From contig JADKBN010000029.1 of the NCBI GenBank assembly GCA_016715065.1, forward strand, positions 558,001 through 622,000: 64,000 nucleotides of DNA. Reading direction: 5' to 3'. The position numbers were made by a program, and so were the translations under genes. How positions within the stretch are numbered: position 1 is the first letter of the stretch; the number at the start of each line of letters is the position of its first letter. Below, one piece after another: positions 33,728 through 42,336 of this stretch. The notes under the pieces were generated by a model that was not told the origin of the DNA, did no database searches, and saw only the letters and a list, made by a program, of their open reading frames with translations. The DNA comes from Fibrobacterota bacterium (GTDB lineage Bacteria; Fibrobacterota; Fibrobacteria; UBA5070).

Positions 33728-34437
33728 GCTTGCGCCGCTTGTTGTTCCAGGCGACGGATCAGCGGATGGAGCACCTCGTTTTCCAGGTGGATATGGGCGC
33801 GGGTGTTGCCATCCAGCTCCCGCAAGGCGTCCCAGCAGGCCTTCCATGTGTTGCAGGCTTGGGGTGGAGGAACGAATCCGTTGCTGAGATCCTTCAGATC
33901 TTCCAGATATCCACCAACCACGCGGTGTTCGTGTTCCATCGCGCCCACGGGTCCTTCCAGCGTGGGAACCGGACCATGACAGGCGAGTGCGATTTCGCCA
34001 TGCTCCTCCAGGTGCAGGGCCGAGGGGAACAGAATGACCTCCTCCTTCTGCAGGTGGGGTTCCATGTCGTCGCGCAGGGCGCGGAACACGCGCAGAACCT
34101 CCTGCAGGCTCTTGTCCGAGTCTCCATGGACGCGCGCCACCTTCTCGCAGAGCGCGTCGATACGGGCCAGGTTTTCCTTCAGCCAGTCGTGATGTGTGAT
34201 CAGGATGTGCTCGATCAATTCCTTGACCGAAGCCTTCGTCCAGTCGCGGTCGTCCGCTTGCAGGGGCTGAGCTTCGAGTTCATGGATCAGCTGCTCCAGC
34301 GAAACACTGGCCTTCTTGCAGGCATTCGCCAGTGAGTCATGTCCGCCGCAGCAGTAATCGATTCCGAAGCGCTCGAACACCTTGGAGCGCGAAGGATGTG
34401 TGGCCACTAGGGATCCAACCGTCGTGTCTGCGTGCAT
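33724..34437 (-). CDS. ric: Iron-sulfur cluster repair di-iron protein RIC (YtfE/ScdA)
   Basis: 237 residues. The N-terminal ScdA domain (about 1-60) has FERFGIDYCCGGHDSLANAC. The hemerythrin-like C-terminal part carries histidines in ILITHHDWL, MEPHLQKEEVILFP, GPVGAMEHEHRVV and RAHIHLENEVLHPL, which bind two irons. RIC restores clusters damaged by nitric oxide or peroxide. Placed next to nitrate respiration genes and followed by a hemerythrin, it likely protects NarGH and NirB. It is divergent from moaC. Confidence 0.92.
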   Translation of the reverse strand: MHADTTVGSLVATHPSRSKVFERFGIDYCCGGHDSLANACKKASVSLEQLIHELEAQPLQADDRDWTKASVKELIEHILITHHDWLKENLARIDALCEKVARVHGDSDKSLQEVLRVFRALRDDMEPHLQKEEVILFPSALHLEEHGEIALACHGPVPTLEGPVGAMEHEHRVVGGYLEDLKDLSNGFVPPPQACNTWKACWDALRELDGNTRAHIHLENEVLHPLIRRLEQQAAQA

Positions 34438-34534
34438 CAGGATTTCCTTTGGTTCGTGTACGATGGAACATAAAAAAATAACGCGAGGTACACAATAGGC
34501 GTGTGAGATTAATTCGCTGTCTTAGATTGTATGC
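34438..34534. promoter_or_regulatory. Divergent control region between ric and moaC
   Basis: AT-rich 97-base gap with a seven-A run. An inverted repeat GTGTAC (34456-34461) / GTACAC (34488-34493) brackets the A tract at about 32 bases centre to centre. TTATTTTTTTATGTT on the minus strand could hold the ric -10. No identifiable NsrR or FNR box. Operator role is conjecture. Confidence 0.35.
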
Positions 34535-35044
34535 ATGCAAGGAACGATCGATACCCTGTCTGTTTCCCAGAAGCGTTTGACGCATGTCGATGATCGGGGA
34601 TCTCCTTGCATGGTCGATGTTGGAGAGCGCGAGCAGACCCGACGCGAGGCCACCGCCCAAGCGGAGATCCAGCTTCCCCAGGCGGTGGTGGCGCTTTCTC
34701 GCGATGGCGAGATCTTCGCTTCCAAGGGGCCGGTCTTCGCGACGGCCATCGTGGCGGGAACCCAAGCGGTCAAACGCACCGCCGATCTCATCCCGTTTTG
34801 CCATCCACTGCTGTTGGATTCCATCCGCATCGCTTGCACGTTGGAAGGAAGCCTCGCGCGCATCGAGTGCACTGTCGCTTGCACGGGTCGCACCGGTGTG
34901 GAGATGGAAGCCATGACCGGTGCCTCGGTGGCCGCCTTGACAGTTTACGACATGTGCAAGGCGCTGGATCTGGGGATCGAGATTCGCGAGGTGAAGTTGG
35001 TGGCGAAGTCCGGCGGACGTCGCGATTTCGGGGTGCAAGGATGA
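34535..35044 (+). CDS. moaC: Cyclic pyranopterin monophosphate synthase
   Basis: 169 residues. With MoaA it makes cPMP, the second step of molybdopterin synthesis. LTHVDDRGSPCMVDVGE, KRTADLIPFCHPLLLDSI, GVEMEAMTGASVAALTVYDM and the active-site KSGGRRDF all match MoaC. The ATG at 34535 has no obvious Shine-Dalgarno sequence, so expression may be weak or leaderless. It overlaps the next gene by 4 bases and heads the moaC-mobA/moaD-moaE-moeA operon. Confidence 0.93.
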   Translation: MQGTIDTLSVSQKRLTHVDDRGSPCMVDVGEREQTRREATAQAEIQLPQAVVALSRDGEIFASKGPVFATAIVAGTQAVKRTADLIPFCHPLLLDSIRIACTLEGSLARIECTVACTGRTGVEMEAMTGASVAALTVYDMCKALDLGIEIREVKLVAKSGGRRDFGVQG

Positions 35045-35862
35045 TCGCCCCGCTGGATGCGTTGATCTTGGCGGGTGGAGCTTCGCGCCGGATGGGATCG
35101 GACAAGGCGCTGTTGGAATGGAAGGGAAGGCCGGCCACCCTGCGATTGCGGGAACTACTCGCGGGAGTCGTCGATCGGGTCTGGCTGTCGCGCGCGGTCG
35201 GACAAGAATTGCCAGAAGGGTGGAGCGAGTCCGATGTGGTCCGCGACCGGGAGATCGCTTCCGGGCCTCTGCGGGGCATCCTTTCCGCCCTGGCTGCCCA
35301 TCCTGGGCGGGCGTTTTTGGTGGTGGCGGTGGACCAGCCTCTGCTGGATACCTCCATGCTGGCAAGCCTGGTGGATGCTCGCGACCCGGGTCTTGGCGCG
35401 ACGTGCTTCCTGGACAGCGACGGATCGCTTCCCGATCCCATGTGCGCCATCTACGAGCCGTCGTTTTCCGACTCCGCCTCTCCTTGGCTTTCCCATGGCA
35501 AGGGCTGTCCGCGCAAGGTCCTGCTGAACTCTCCCGTGAAGGTCCTGTCATCGCCCGGCATCCGTCTGAGGGATGCCGATTCGCCGCAAGACCAGGCGGA
35601 GATCGTCCGCTGGATGGAAGGGCGCCAGGTCACCCTGGAGCATTTCGCCCTCCTTTGCGAGCTTGCGAAGGTTCCGTCAGAAACTGTCTCAACCCGTGCC
35701 GTTGACCTGGCGGGATTATGGCTGGAGACCGCCGATCGGCTCGCGATTGGATTTCCGATGGACTCTTTCCGTCCGGTGCGCAACGACGCCTTCGCGGAGT
35801 GGACGGACGCCTTCGCTGCGGGCGACAGGATTTCGTTTCTCCCGCCGGTTTCCGGAGGCTGA
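35041..35862 (+). CDS. MobA-MoaD fusion: molybdenum cofactor guanylyltransferase plus sulfur-carrier protein
   Basis: One 273-residue protein with two functions. Residues 1-195 are MobA-like: LILAGGASRRMGSDKALLEW (GTP-binding loop), VAVDQPLLDTSML and DPMCAIYEPSF. From about 197 a MoaD ubiquitin-like domain follows: VTLEHFALLCELAKVP, then GDRISFLPPVSGG at the very end. The terminal GG is the thiocarboxylated tail that delivers sulfur to MoaE's active site. MobA attaches GMP to molybdopterin, a later step, so fusion to MoaD is unexpected. The frame is continuous with no start codon context between parts. It overlaps moaC by ATGA, and moaE starts directly after its stop. Confidence 0.9.
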   Translation: MIAPLDALILAGGASRRMGSDKALLEWKGRPATLRLRELLAGVVDRVWLSRAVGQELPEGWSESDVVRDREIASGPLRGILSALAAHPGRAFLVVAVDQPLLDTSMLASLVDARDPGLGATCFLDSDGSLPDPMCAIYEPSFSDSASPWLSHGKGCPRKVLLNSPVKVLSSPGIRLRDADSPQDQAEIVRWMEGRQVTLEHFALLCELAKVPSETVSTRAVDLAGLWLETADRLAIGFPMDSFRPVRNDAFAEWTDAFAAGDRISFLPPVSGG

Positions 35863-36354
35863 ATGCAGTTTCGTCTTTCCGATACAGTCCTCGATCCCGC
35901 CGCCTTGGCTTGCGAGATCCGACACGCCTCCAGCGGAGGGTTCGTGTCGTTCGAAGGTTGGGTTCGCGACCATCACCTGGGCCGCGCCGTGGAAAAGCTC
36001 TCCTACCAGGCCCATCCGGTGCTCGCACTCCAGGAAGGAAACCGGATCCTCGCCCAGGCGGTGGCGAAGTTCGGGATCCGCAACGCCTTATGCGTCCATC
36101 GGGTTGGTGATCTGGGCATCGGTGGCATCGCCGTGTGGATCGGGGTGGCCAGCGACCATCGCGCCGAGGCGTTCGATGCGTGCCGATGGATCATCGACGA
36201 GGTGAAGGCGACGGTCCCGATCTGGAAGCGGGAGTGGTTCGCGGATGGATCGGTGGAATGGGTGGGCTGCGAGAGGTGCGCCCGTGCGGGCGACGCCCAT
36301 CGAACGGAAGCGACCACGCCCCGTTCCCACGCACACGAAAATTGTCAACACTAG
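35863..36354 (+). CDS. moaE: Molybdopterin synthase catalytic subunit
   Basis: 163 residues. It converts cPMP to molybdopterin using sulfur from MoaD. GGFVSFEGWVRDHHLG, KLSYQAHPVLALQEG, HRVGDLGIGGIAVWIGVASDHRAEAF and VPIWKREWF (the active-site lysine region) are family blocks. The ATG directly follows the stop of the MobA-MoaD fusion. A roughly 25-residue histidine- and cysteine-bearing tail after WVGCERC is longer than usual. Confidence 0.93.
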   Translation: MQFRLSDTVLDPAALACEIRHASSGGFVSFEGWVRDHHLGRAVEKLSYQAHPVLALQEGNRILAQAVAKFGIRNALCVHRVGDLGIGGIAVWIGVASDHRAEAFDACRWIIDEVKATVPIWKREWFADGSVEWVGCERCARAGDAHRTEATTPRSHAHENCQH

Positions 36355-36365
36355 GAGATCTCCGC

Positions 36366-36806
36366 ATGGACACCTTGTTCGGATTCGAAGAATCCTTGGC
36401 CAAGAGTCTCGGCTGCATTCCCATGGCGGTTCGGCTGAAGCTGGATCTTGTCGGGATCAAACTCTCGCTTTCGCAGTGGACGTCCTTGCCGGTGGACACC
36501 CGGCGCACGCTCCTGGAAGCACCGGTGGGGACCGATCCTGCCGCGTGGGAGCGGCTTCTCGCCGACGGGCTCCACGATCGCGCGGAGGAACTTCGCCGCC
36601 TGCCGCTGGATGCCTCGCCGGAGTGGGCTGATGCCGGGGTCGTTCCCTCGCAGGTCAGTGAGCAATGCAAGGCCCATGGCGTGGACCTTCCTCTGGCGAA
36701 ATGGGCATCGATGCCGGACCTTGCGCGTTTTGCCCTGTGCAAGCTGTCGCGATCCGGCCACGAGAACAAGAATTTTCCGGCCGCCGCGAAGGAGTTCGGA
36801 TTGTGA
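36366..36806 (+). CDS. Conserved nitrate reductase-associated protein
   Basis: 146 residues matching the small family annotated as nitrate reductase-associated protein, best known beside assimilatory nitrate reductase genes of cyanobacteria. Hallmarks are LGCIPMAVRLKLDLVGIKLS near the start, LSQWTSLPVDTRRTLLEAPV, and the C-terminal ARFALCKLSRSGHENKNFPA. Molecular function is not established; the neighbours suggest help in making or maturing nitrate reductase. AGGAG lies upstream of the ATG. The moeA start overlaps its stop. Confidence 0.85.
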   Translation: MDTLFGFEESLAKSLGCIPMAVRLKLDLVGIKLSLSQWTSLPVDTRRTLLEAPVGTDPAAWERLLADGLHDRAEELRRLPLDASPEWADAGVVPSQVSEQCKAHGVDLPLAKWASMPDLARFALCKLSRSGHENKNFPAAAKEFGL

Positions 36807-37993
36807 CGGGAAAGTCAAAGGCGATCCCTGTCTCGGAAGCCTCGGCGATCATTCTGAGCCAGGGTTCCATGATGCCATCCGAGGTCGCTTCCAGCCGTGC
36901 GAGCGGAATCGTCGCGAATACCGTGCTTGCGGACCGTCCGCATCCTCCGTTCGATCGCGTGGCGATGGACGGCATCGCGATCCGATTCGCGGACATGGGT
37001 CAAATTCTGTTCACCGAAGAGGGGTTCGCCCCTGCCGGGGCTCCTGCCGCGATGCTCGGCCAAGCTCAAGGATCTTGCCTGCGCGTGGCCACGGGGGCGG
37101 TCCTCCCGATCGGCGCGGACACGGTGATCCCGGTGGAACACCTGCGGAGCGCGGGGGAGCGTCGATGGGCGGTGGAGCGTGCCCCGGTGCCGGGCGCCAA
37201 TGTCCATCGCAAGGCAGCGGATCTCGCGCAAGGGACGCCGGTCCTCACCAAGGGCATGCGCTTGGGGCCTTGCGAAGCGGGAGCGGCTGCGACCTTCGGC
37301 GAGTTTCCCTCTGTTGTGGCCAGGCTCCCCCGGATCGCGCTGGTTTGCACTGGTGACGAAATCGTCCCACCCTCGCAAACGCCACCACCGCATGGCATCC
37401 GCGCGTCCCACCCGGCGTGCTTGGGGACGGCTCTCGCCTTGGCGGGGTTTCCCGTGTCTTACGAGGCGCTGGTATCCGATGCCCCCGGAGATCTGGTCAA
37501 TCGCCTTCGGGGCTTGACGGAATACGACCTCATTCTCTGCACGGGTGGCGTGTCGGTGGGGGAACGGGATCTGGTCCCGGACGCGTTGGAAGCGGCAGGC
37601 TTCCGGAAGGTGTTCCACGGCGTGCAGATGAAGCCCGGAAAGCCGCTGTGGTTTGGTGTGGCGGAGGATGGCCGTACGGCCTTTGGATTGCCGGGCAATC
37701 CGGTTTCCGCCTTGGTCTCGTTGGTACGCTTCGTTCTCCCGCACCTGCGCTACCGCAGTGGGGACCGACTGCCGGACCCATTTTTGCGCCTTGCCACTGA
37801 ACCTTTGGCCCCGGACCCTTTCCGGACCCGCTTTTTGCCATGCGTTCTCGCAGACCAACCCGCAGGAACGCGAGTCCAACTCGTGAAATCCGGCGGATCC
37901 GGCGATCTGCCCGCTTTGGTGGGCACCGATGGCTTCGTGGAGGTGCCCCCTGGCGATGTTCCTGCCGCCCTCGCTTTCCGTCGCTGGGGGTGA
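36803..37993 (+). CDS. moeA: Molybdopterin molybdotransferase
   Basis: 396 residues. It inserts molybdate into adenylylated molybdopterin. PPFDRVAMDGIAI (domain III), ATGAVLPIGADTVIPVE, ALVCTGDEIV, ILCTGGVSVGERD, MKPGKPLWFG and GLPGNPVSALV follow MoeA order, with a C-terminal domain IV. GTG start overlapping the stop of the preceding gene. The aligned MogA/MoaB adenylyltransferase is not encoded in this window. Confidence 0.93.
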   Translation: MTGKSKAIPVSEASAIILSQGSMMPSEVASSRASGIVANTVLADRPHPPFDRVAMDGIAIRFADMGQILFTEEGFAPAGAPAAMLGQAQGSCLRVATGAVLPIGADTVIPVEHLRSAGERRWAVERAPVPGANVHRKAADLAQGTPVLTKGMRLGPCEAGAAATFGEFPSVVARLPRIALVCTGDEIVPPSQTPPPHGIRASHPACLGTALALAGFPVSYEALVSDAPGDLVNRLRGLTEYDLILCTGGVSVGERDLVPDALEAAGFRKVFHGVQMKPGKPLWFGVAEDGRTAFGLPGNPVSALVSLVRFVLPHLRYRSGDRLPDPFLRLATEPLAPDPFRTRFLPCVLADQPAGTRVQLVKSGGSGDLPALVGTDGFVEVPPGDVPAALAFRRWG

Positions 37994-38089
37994 AGCGTCG
38001 GTCTTGGGGGTGCCTGGTAGGCATCGGCTGTGCGGAGAGCTACCGTTTGCGCATCGAGTTCTCTCCAAGCGCCTGACCGGAGACCCCCC

Positions 38090-41000
38090 ATGCGTCGATT
38101 CCTCTCGCTGATCCTTCTGGCCTCCACCGCCTTCGCCGCCTCCGTCGTAGTGCCGGATCCCTTGCGGCCCTGGGTCCCCTGGGTGCTGCGCGACGCTGGT
38201 GACAAATTGTGTCCCACTGGGGACGGCGACGGGGTGCGTACGGTCGAAGTGTCCGATTCCGCGAGCGATACGGTGGTGGTGCAGGTTGTCCAGGAACGGC
38301 GCTGCCTGGCGGTCTCCGAAATCGCCCTGATGGTGGACAAGGAGGGGAGCGACTTTCGCATGACCGGATGGCGTTGGACGGAAGGATCCGTCCATCTTCC
38401 CCATGCGACCGATGTGAGGGTGGTCTCCGTCCGCCAAGCCGGCAAGCCCGTGGCGGTGCTTTCCGACGAAGCCGGTCAGCCCCATGTGGTGGTGGCTCCG
38501 GGACCGTTTCGCATCGAAGGGCGGTTGGCCTGGAAGGAAGTTCCCCACGAGGTGGTTCTTCCCGGCGAGGCGGCCTTGGTCACGGTGCGCCGCGATGGGA
38601 AAGTCGTGGATCCAGGTCCGGACCGCGGGCGCTGGAAGCTCCAGGGAGACGAATCCGGTCGTGCCAAGATGGACTCGTCCGACGCGGTGAAGATCCGGGT
38701 GTTCAGGACGTTCACCGACGGCGTTCCATTTTCCGTCAAGACCAGGTTGATGCTGGATGTTTCGGGGAAGCAGCGCTCGTTGGTCCTGAGGTCGGTGGTT
38801 CTGGCCGGATCGATCCCCATTCGGCTGGAAAGCGATCTACCGGTCCGGCTCGATCCCGATGGGAAAATGGAACTGGCGGTACGACCGGGGCGGCACGAAC
38901 TGGAGATGGAAGCCCTTTGGTTTTCGCCTCCCGAGAAGGTCGAGGCTCCAACCGACAGCGCCCCATGGCCCCAAGCGGAAATCTGGAGTTTCCAGTCGGC
39001 GCCGGGCGAGCGCACGGTGGAGCTTTCCGGAGGCGTGGCGGTGGATGCCAGCCAGGCAGGCGCCACCAGTGGCGATGCTCATCTTCCTTCCCGCCGACTT
39101 GCTCTCGGTCAATCCCTGGAATTCCGCGAGATCCTGCGTGGCGATCCGCGGACGGATTCCGTCACATCGAGCTGCGACCGGGAGGTGTGGGTGGATTTCT
39201 CGGGAGCGGGCATGACCTTCCGCGACAAGCTGACCTCGCATCTGAACAGGCCTTTGCGGCTTTCGGTCACGCCCCCGTACCGTCTGGGCGCGGCAAGCCA
39301 CCAGGGTCAGGGGATCGCCCTCACGTCCATCACCGGAGCTGACCAGGGGTTTCCGGTTGAGGGAGAAGGCACGATCGAACTCGTTTCGCGCGCGGAGGGG
39401 TCGCTATGGAAGGCGCTGCCGGTCAGCCCCGTGGGCTGGCCGCTGGATGAATCGAAGCTCGAGATCCATCTTGGCCCCGGCTGGCGGTTGCTGGCCGTGC
39501 CGGGAGCGAGTTTCACGGCGGGGACTTGGGTCGGCAAGTGGGATCTTTGGAAGATCTTCGTGGTGGTGCTGGTGGTCTCCCTGGTAGCTCGGCTGGTTTC
39601 GAAGACAGCGGGAGCCCTCGCCCTGGTGGGCCTTGGGCTGGGTTGCCACGATGGAGTGCCCTTCATCGCCTGGATCGCCTTCCTGGTGGCGCTCGCGCTT
39701 CACCAGGCGATCGGCGGGAGATGGCCGGATCGGGTCGCGAGCAAGCTGGCATGGGTGGTATTGGGCATCTGCTCGGTCGTGTTGTTGATCGTCCAACTGG
39801 TCTTTCTGGGGGGACAGATGCGGTTGGTCGCCCATCCCGAACTGGCAGTGCCTGGTCGTGGATACACCCCCCATTGGCAACCCGGCTCCTCCGATAGATT
39901 GGACGAACCCTCGGAAGAAACCCGCAGCTCCGGCTCTTACGCGTCCAAGCAGGGCAAGGGCATTGCCAGCGAGCTGGCGGAGGTCCTCGCCGGGAGCGGG
40001 GGATACCGGCAGAATGGATCGCTGGTGATGGAGCCGCGACAAAAGGATGCGCTGTCCGATGTCTCGTCGAGTCCGCAGACGTTTTCCGTCCAGGACGAGG
40101 ACCCCAACCTGTTTGCCGGCGTGGAACCCGGACCGGGTGTGTCGCAGTGGTCTTGGGAGGCCGGATCGGCGCAATGGTCCGGGTTCGTGCGTGCCGACCA
40201 GTCGTTTCGGATCCTTGCCCTGGCGCCAGGATGGATGCGGCTTTGGCGGATCCTCGCCGTGCTGGCCACCACGATATCCATCGGGTATTGTCTGCGCAAG
40301 GCGTTTCCGGCAGGGGCGACGCGGATGGGAAGTTGGGTCTTCGCGCGTGGCCTGTCGGTGGTCCTCGTGCTGGTCTCGGCAAACCTGGCGCGGGCGGAAA
40401 TCCCCACCACCCAGGTGCTGGACCAACTTCGCGAGGAACTGCTCCGCGCTCCCGTCTGCGGGGAGCGTTGCGCGGCATTGGGCGAGGTCAGGCTTCGCGT
40501 GGATGGATCCAGGGCGGTGCTGGAGCTCGATGTCCAAGCCCACGCCAAAGGCGTGGTCCGCCTGCCTCGGCCGCAATGGCTGCAGGTTTCCCTCCAAGTG
40601 CCGCGGGGAGTGGCGGGAGGAGGGACAGAATCCGACATTGCATGGGTGGAATCCGGTTTCCAGACCATCCGGATGGAAGGAATCGTGGGAGCGGACGAAT
40701 TTCTCGTGCGCTTCCCCGATGCCACCCGTGGGATCCAGGTTACGGCTCCTGGCTGGACGGTGGTGTCCACACAAAACGATGCGATCCATCTCCAGCGCGC
40801 CGCCCAGTCGCTGGAGCCGGAGTCTGGCGCCAAGACGAGTGCGGACAGACGCCTGGCGGATCCTCCCTCCATCCGGCGGCAGTTCCAGTTCGGACGCGAG
40901 TGGACGGTGACAACATCCGTCCATCGGCGCGGGATATCCGGTTCCGTCGCCGTGGCGATCCCGCTGCTGGCGGGCGAGACTCCGCTGGACCCTGTGATCC

Positions 41001-42229
41001 AGCGCGAGGGCAGGGTCCAAGCAGTGATCCCTCCGGGATCCGCGAGCGTTTCCTGGAAGTCGCGTCTTCCGATCTCCCAGCGTCTGTTGTTGCGCGCCGG
41101 AATTCCCGGCGTGTCCGGCGAGCGCTGGCTGGTCCAATCCTCCGTGCGGTGGCATCTGGTCCACCGGAGCCTGGCCCCGGTGGAATCCGACATTCTGGAA
41201 TGGGCTCCGCGTCCCGGCGATTCGTTGGAAATCCTCTTCCAATCGCCAAAACCTGTCGCGGGTTCCGGGGTCCTCGTCGAATCCTCCCGGCTCCGGGTTT
41301 CCGGCGAGGACTTGAGTGAGTGCCGATTGGACCTGCTCGTGTCCACCGCAGTCGGGGATTCCTTCCGCATCGCCCTGCCGGCGGGCGCGAACATCCGTTC
41401 CTTGGAAGTGGGAGCCAGTTCGCTGCCCCCCACATACGATGCCATGGGTCGTCTGCGGTTGGAGCTGAGCCCTGGATCCAACTCCATCCATGTCGTTTGG
41501 GTCGGAAAGTCCAATGGTGGACTTTTCCGACGCGCTCCTTTGGTGGTCCTGTCCGCGGGAGGGGTGGACGCCAGGATGGACTTCCCGGACGCGGAGCGCG
41601 GCTGGATCGTGGCGATGGGTGGTGTCGGCGACGGACCTGCCGTGCTTTGGTGGGGTCTGGTCGCCGCATTGGCTCTGCTGGCTTGGCTTTTGTCGCGATT
41701 GCCCGGCAGGCCGCTTGGGTTCTGGAGCTGGTTTTTGCTCTTGTTCGGCACCAGCACCGTGGGCAATTGGGTGGTTTGGCCCTTTGTGGTCTGGGTGGCT
41801 GCCGTGGTGGCGCGACGCCACTTGGATCCGAAGCGGATCTCCAGGGAAGTCTTCAATCTTCTGCAGGTCTTGTTGGGTGGGTTTTCCGTGATTGCCTTCC
41901 TGGTGCTTTTGAGCGCCATCCCGGTGGGCCTTCTGGGGAATCCAGATTCCGGAGTCGCGGGGGGCGAAGGCACGCTTGGGTGGTATGTGGACCGGTTCAA
42001 GGGGGAACTTCCCCGGCCATGGATGGTGGTCATCCCGTTGTTGGCCTGGAAGTCCCTGCTTCTGTGCTGGTCGCTATGGCTGGTCAAGAGTCTGTTGCGT
42101 TGGGTTCCGTGGGGATGGGAATCCTTCACGCAAGGTGGAGTGTGGATATCAAGTCCGCCTCGGGCGGCAGCAGGAACCCGCGCCGATGGCCCCAGCCCGG
42201 TTGGATCCCCTCCCTCAAAGCCGGACTGA
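38090..42229 (+). CDS. Large membrane protein of unknown function, 1379 residues
   Basis: I cannot assign a function. A signal peptide (MRRFLSLILLASTAFA) is followed by a beta-rich periplasmic region to about residue 480. A first helix bundle comes next (near 487-505, 523-545, 557-580), then a low-complexity periplasmic loop, two helices near 712 and 750, and a second periplasmic region to about 1180. A final bundle of about four helices closes it. The second half begins like a new secreted domain (ARAEIPTTQVLDQLREELL), hinting at duplication or fusion of two similar units. The stretch before the first bundle (LEIHLGPGWRLLAVPG) recalls an uncharacterised proteobacterial membrane family, from memory only. 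It precedes the alpha-2-macroglobulin gene by 107 bases. Confidence 0.75.
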   Translation: MRRFLSLILLASTAFAASVVVPDPLRPWVPWVLRDAGDKLCPTGDGDGVRTVEVSDSASDTVVVQVVQERRCLAVSEIALMVDKEGSDFRMTGWRWTEGSVHLPHATDVRVVSVRQAGKPVAVLSDEAGQPHVVVAPGPFRIEGRLAWKEVPHEVVLPGEAALVTVRRDGKVVDPGPDRGRWKLQGDESGRAKMDSSDAVKIRVFRTFTDGVPFSVKTRLMLDVSGKQRSLVLRSVVLAGSIPIRLESDLPVRLDPDGKMELAVRPGRHELEMEALWFSPPEKVEAPTDSAPWPQAEIWSFQSAPGERTVELSGGVAVDASQAGATSGDAHLPSRRLALGQSLEFREILRGDPRTDSVTSSCDREVWVDFSGAGMTFRDKLTSHLNRPLRLSVTPPYRLGAASHQGQGIALTSITGADQGFPVEGEGTIELVSRAEGSLWKALPVSPVGWPLDESKLEIHLGPGWRLLAVPGASFTAGTWVGKWDLWKIFVVVLVVSLVARLVSKTAGALALVGLGLGCHDGVPFIAWIAFLVALALHQAIGGRWPDRVASKLAWVVLGICSVVLLIVQLVFLGGQMRLVAHPELAVPGRGYTPHWQPGSSDRLDEPSEETRSSGSYASKQGKGIASELAEVLAGSGGYRQNGSLVMEPRQKDALSDVSSSPQTFSVQDEDPNLFAGVEPGPGVSQWSWEAGSAQWSGFVRADQSFRILALAPGWMRLWRILAVLATTISIGYCLRKAFPAGATRMGSWVFARGLSVVLVLVSANLARAEIPTTQVLDQLREELLRAPVCGERCAALGEVRLRVDGSRAVLELDVQAHAKGVVRLPRPQWLQVSLQVPRGVAGGGTESDIAWVESGFQTIRMEGIVGADEFLVRFPDATRGIQVTAPGWTVVSTQNDAIHLQRAAQSLEPESGAKTSADRRLADPPSIRRQFQFGREWTVTTSVHRRGISGSVAVAIPLLAGETPLDPVIQREGRVQAVIPPGSASVSWKSRLPISQRLLLRAGIPGVSGERWLVQSSVRWHLVHRSLAPVESDILEWAPRPGDSLEILFQSPKPVAGSGVLVESSRLRVSGEDLSECRLDLLVSTAVGDSFRIALPAGANIRSLEVGASSLPPTYDAMGRLRLELSPGSNSIHVVWVGKSNGGLFRRAPLVVLSAGGVDARMDFPDAERGWIVAMGGVGDGPAVLWWGLVAALALLAWLLSRLPGRPLGFWSWFLLLFGTSTVGNWVVWPFVVWVAAVVARRHLDPKRISREVFNLLQVLLGGFSVIAFLVLLSAIPVGLLGNPDSGVAGGEGTLGWYVDRFKGELPRPWMVVIPLLAWKSLLLCWSLWLVKSLLRWVPWGWESFTQGGVWISSPPRAAAGTRADGPSPVGSPPSKPD

Positions 42230-42236
42230 TCTCGTA

Positions 42237-42259
42237 GGGCCGCATGGGGTGCGGCTCTC
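42237..42259 (+). terminator. Hairpin after the large membrane protein gene
   Basis: A 9-pair stem (GGGCCGCA-type arm, one G-U pair) around TGGGG, starting 8 bases after the stop. No T-run follows, so it may attenuate or protect mRNA rather than terminate fully. Confidence 0.35.
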
Positions 42260-42336
42260 CGGTCGGAACAGAGGAGCTACACTTCCCTGGTGTCCTGATC
42301 GACGATCCCCGTTGATCGGATCCGAGGAGATGCCGC

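Noticed and set aside
34535..38089. Molybdenum-cofactor riboswitch before moaC or moaA
   Set aside because: The leaders are too short or lack the needed stems.
39404..41821. 805-residue open frame antisense to the large membrane protein gene
   Set aside because: Low-complexity basic composition and no motif; shadow frame.
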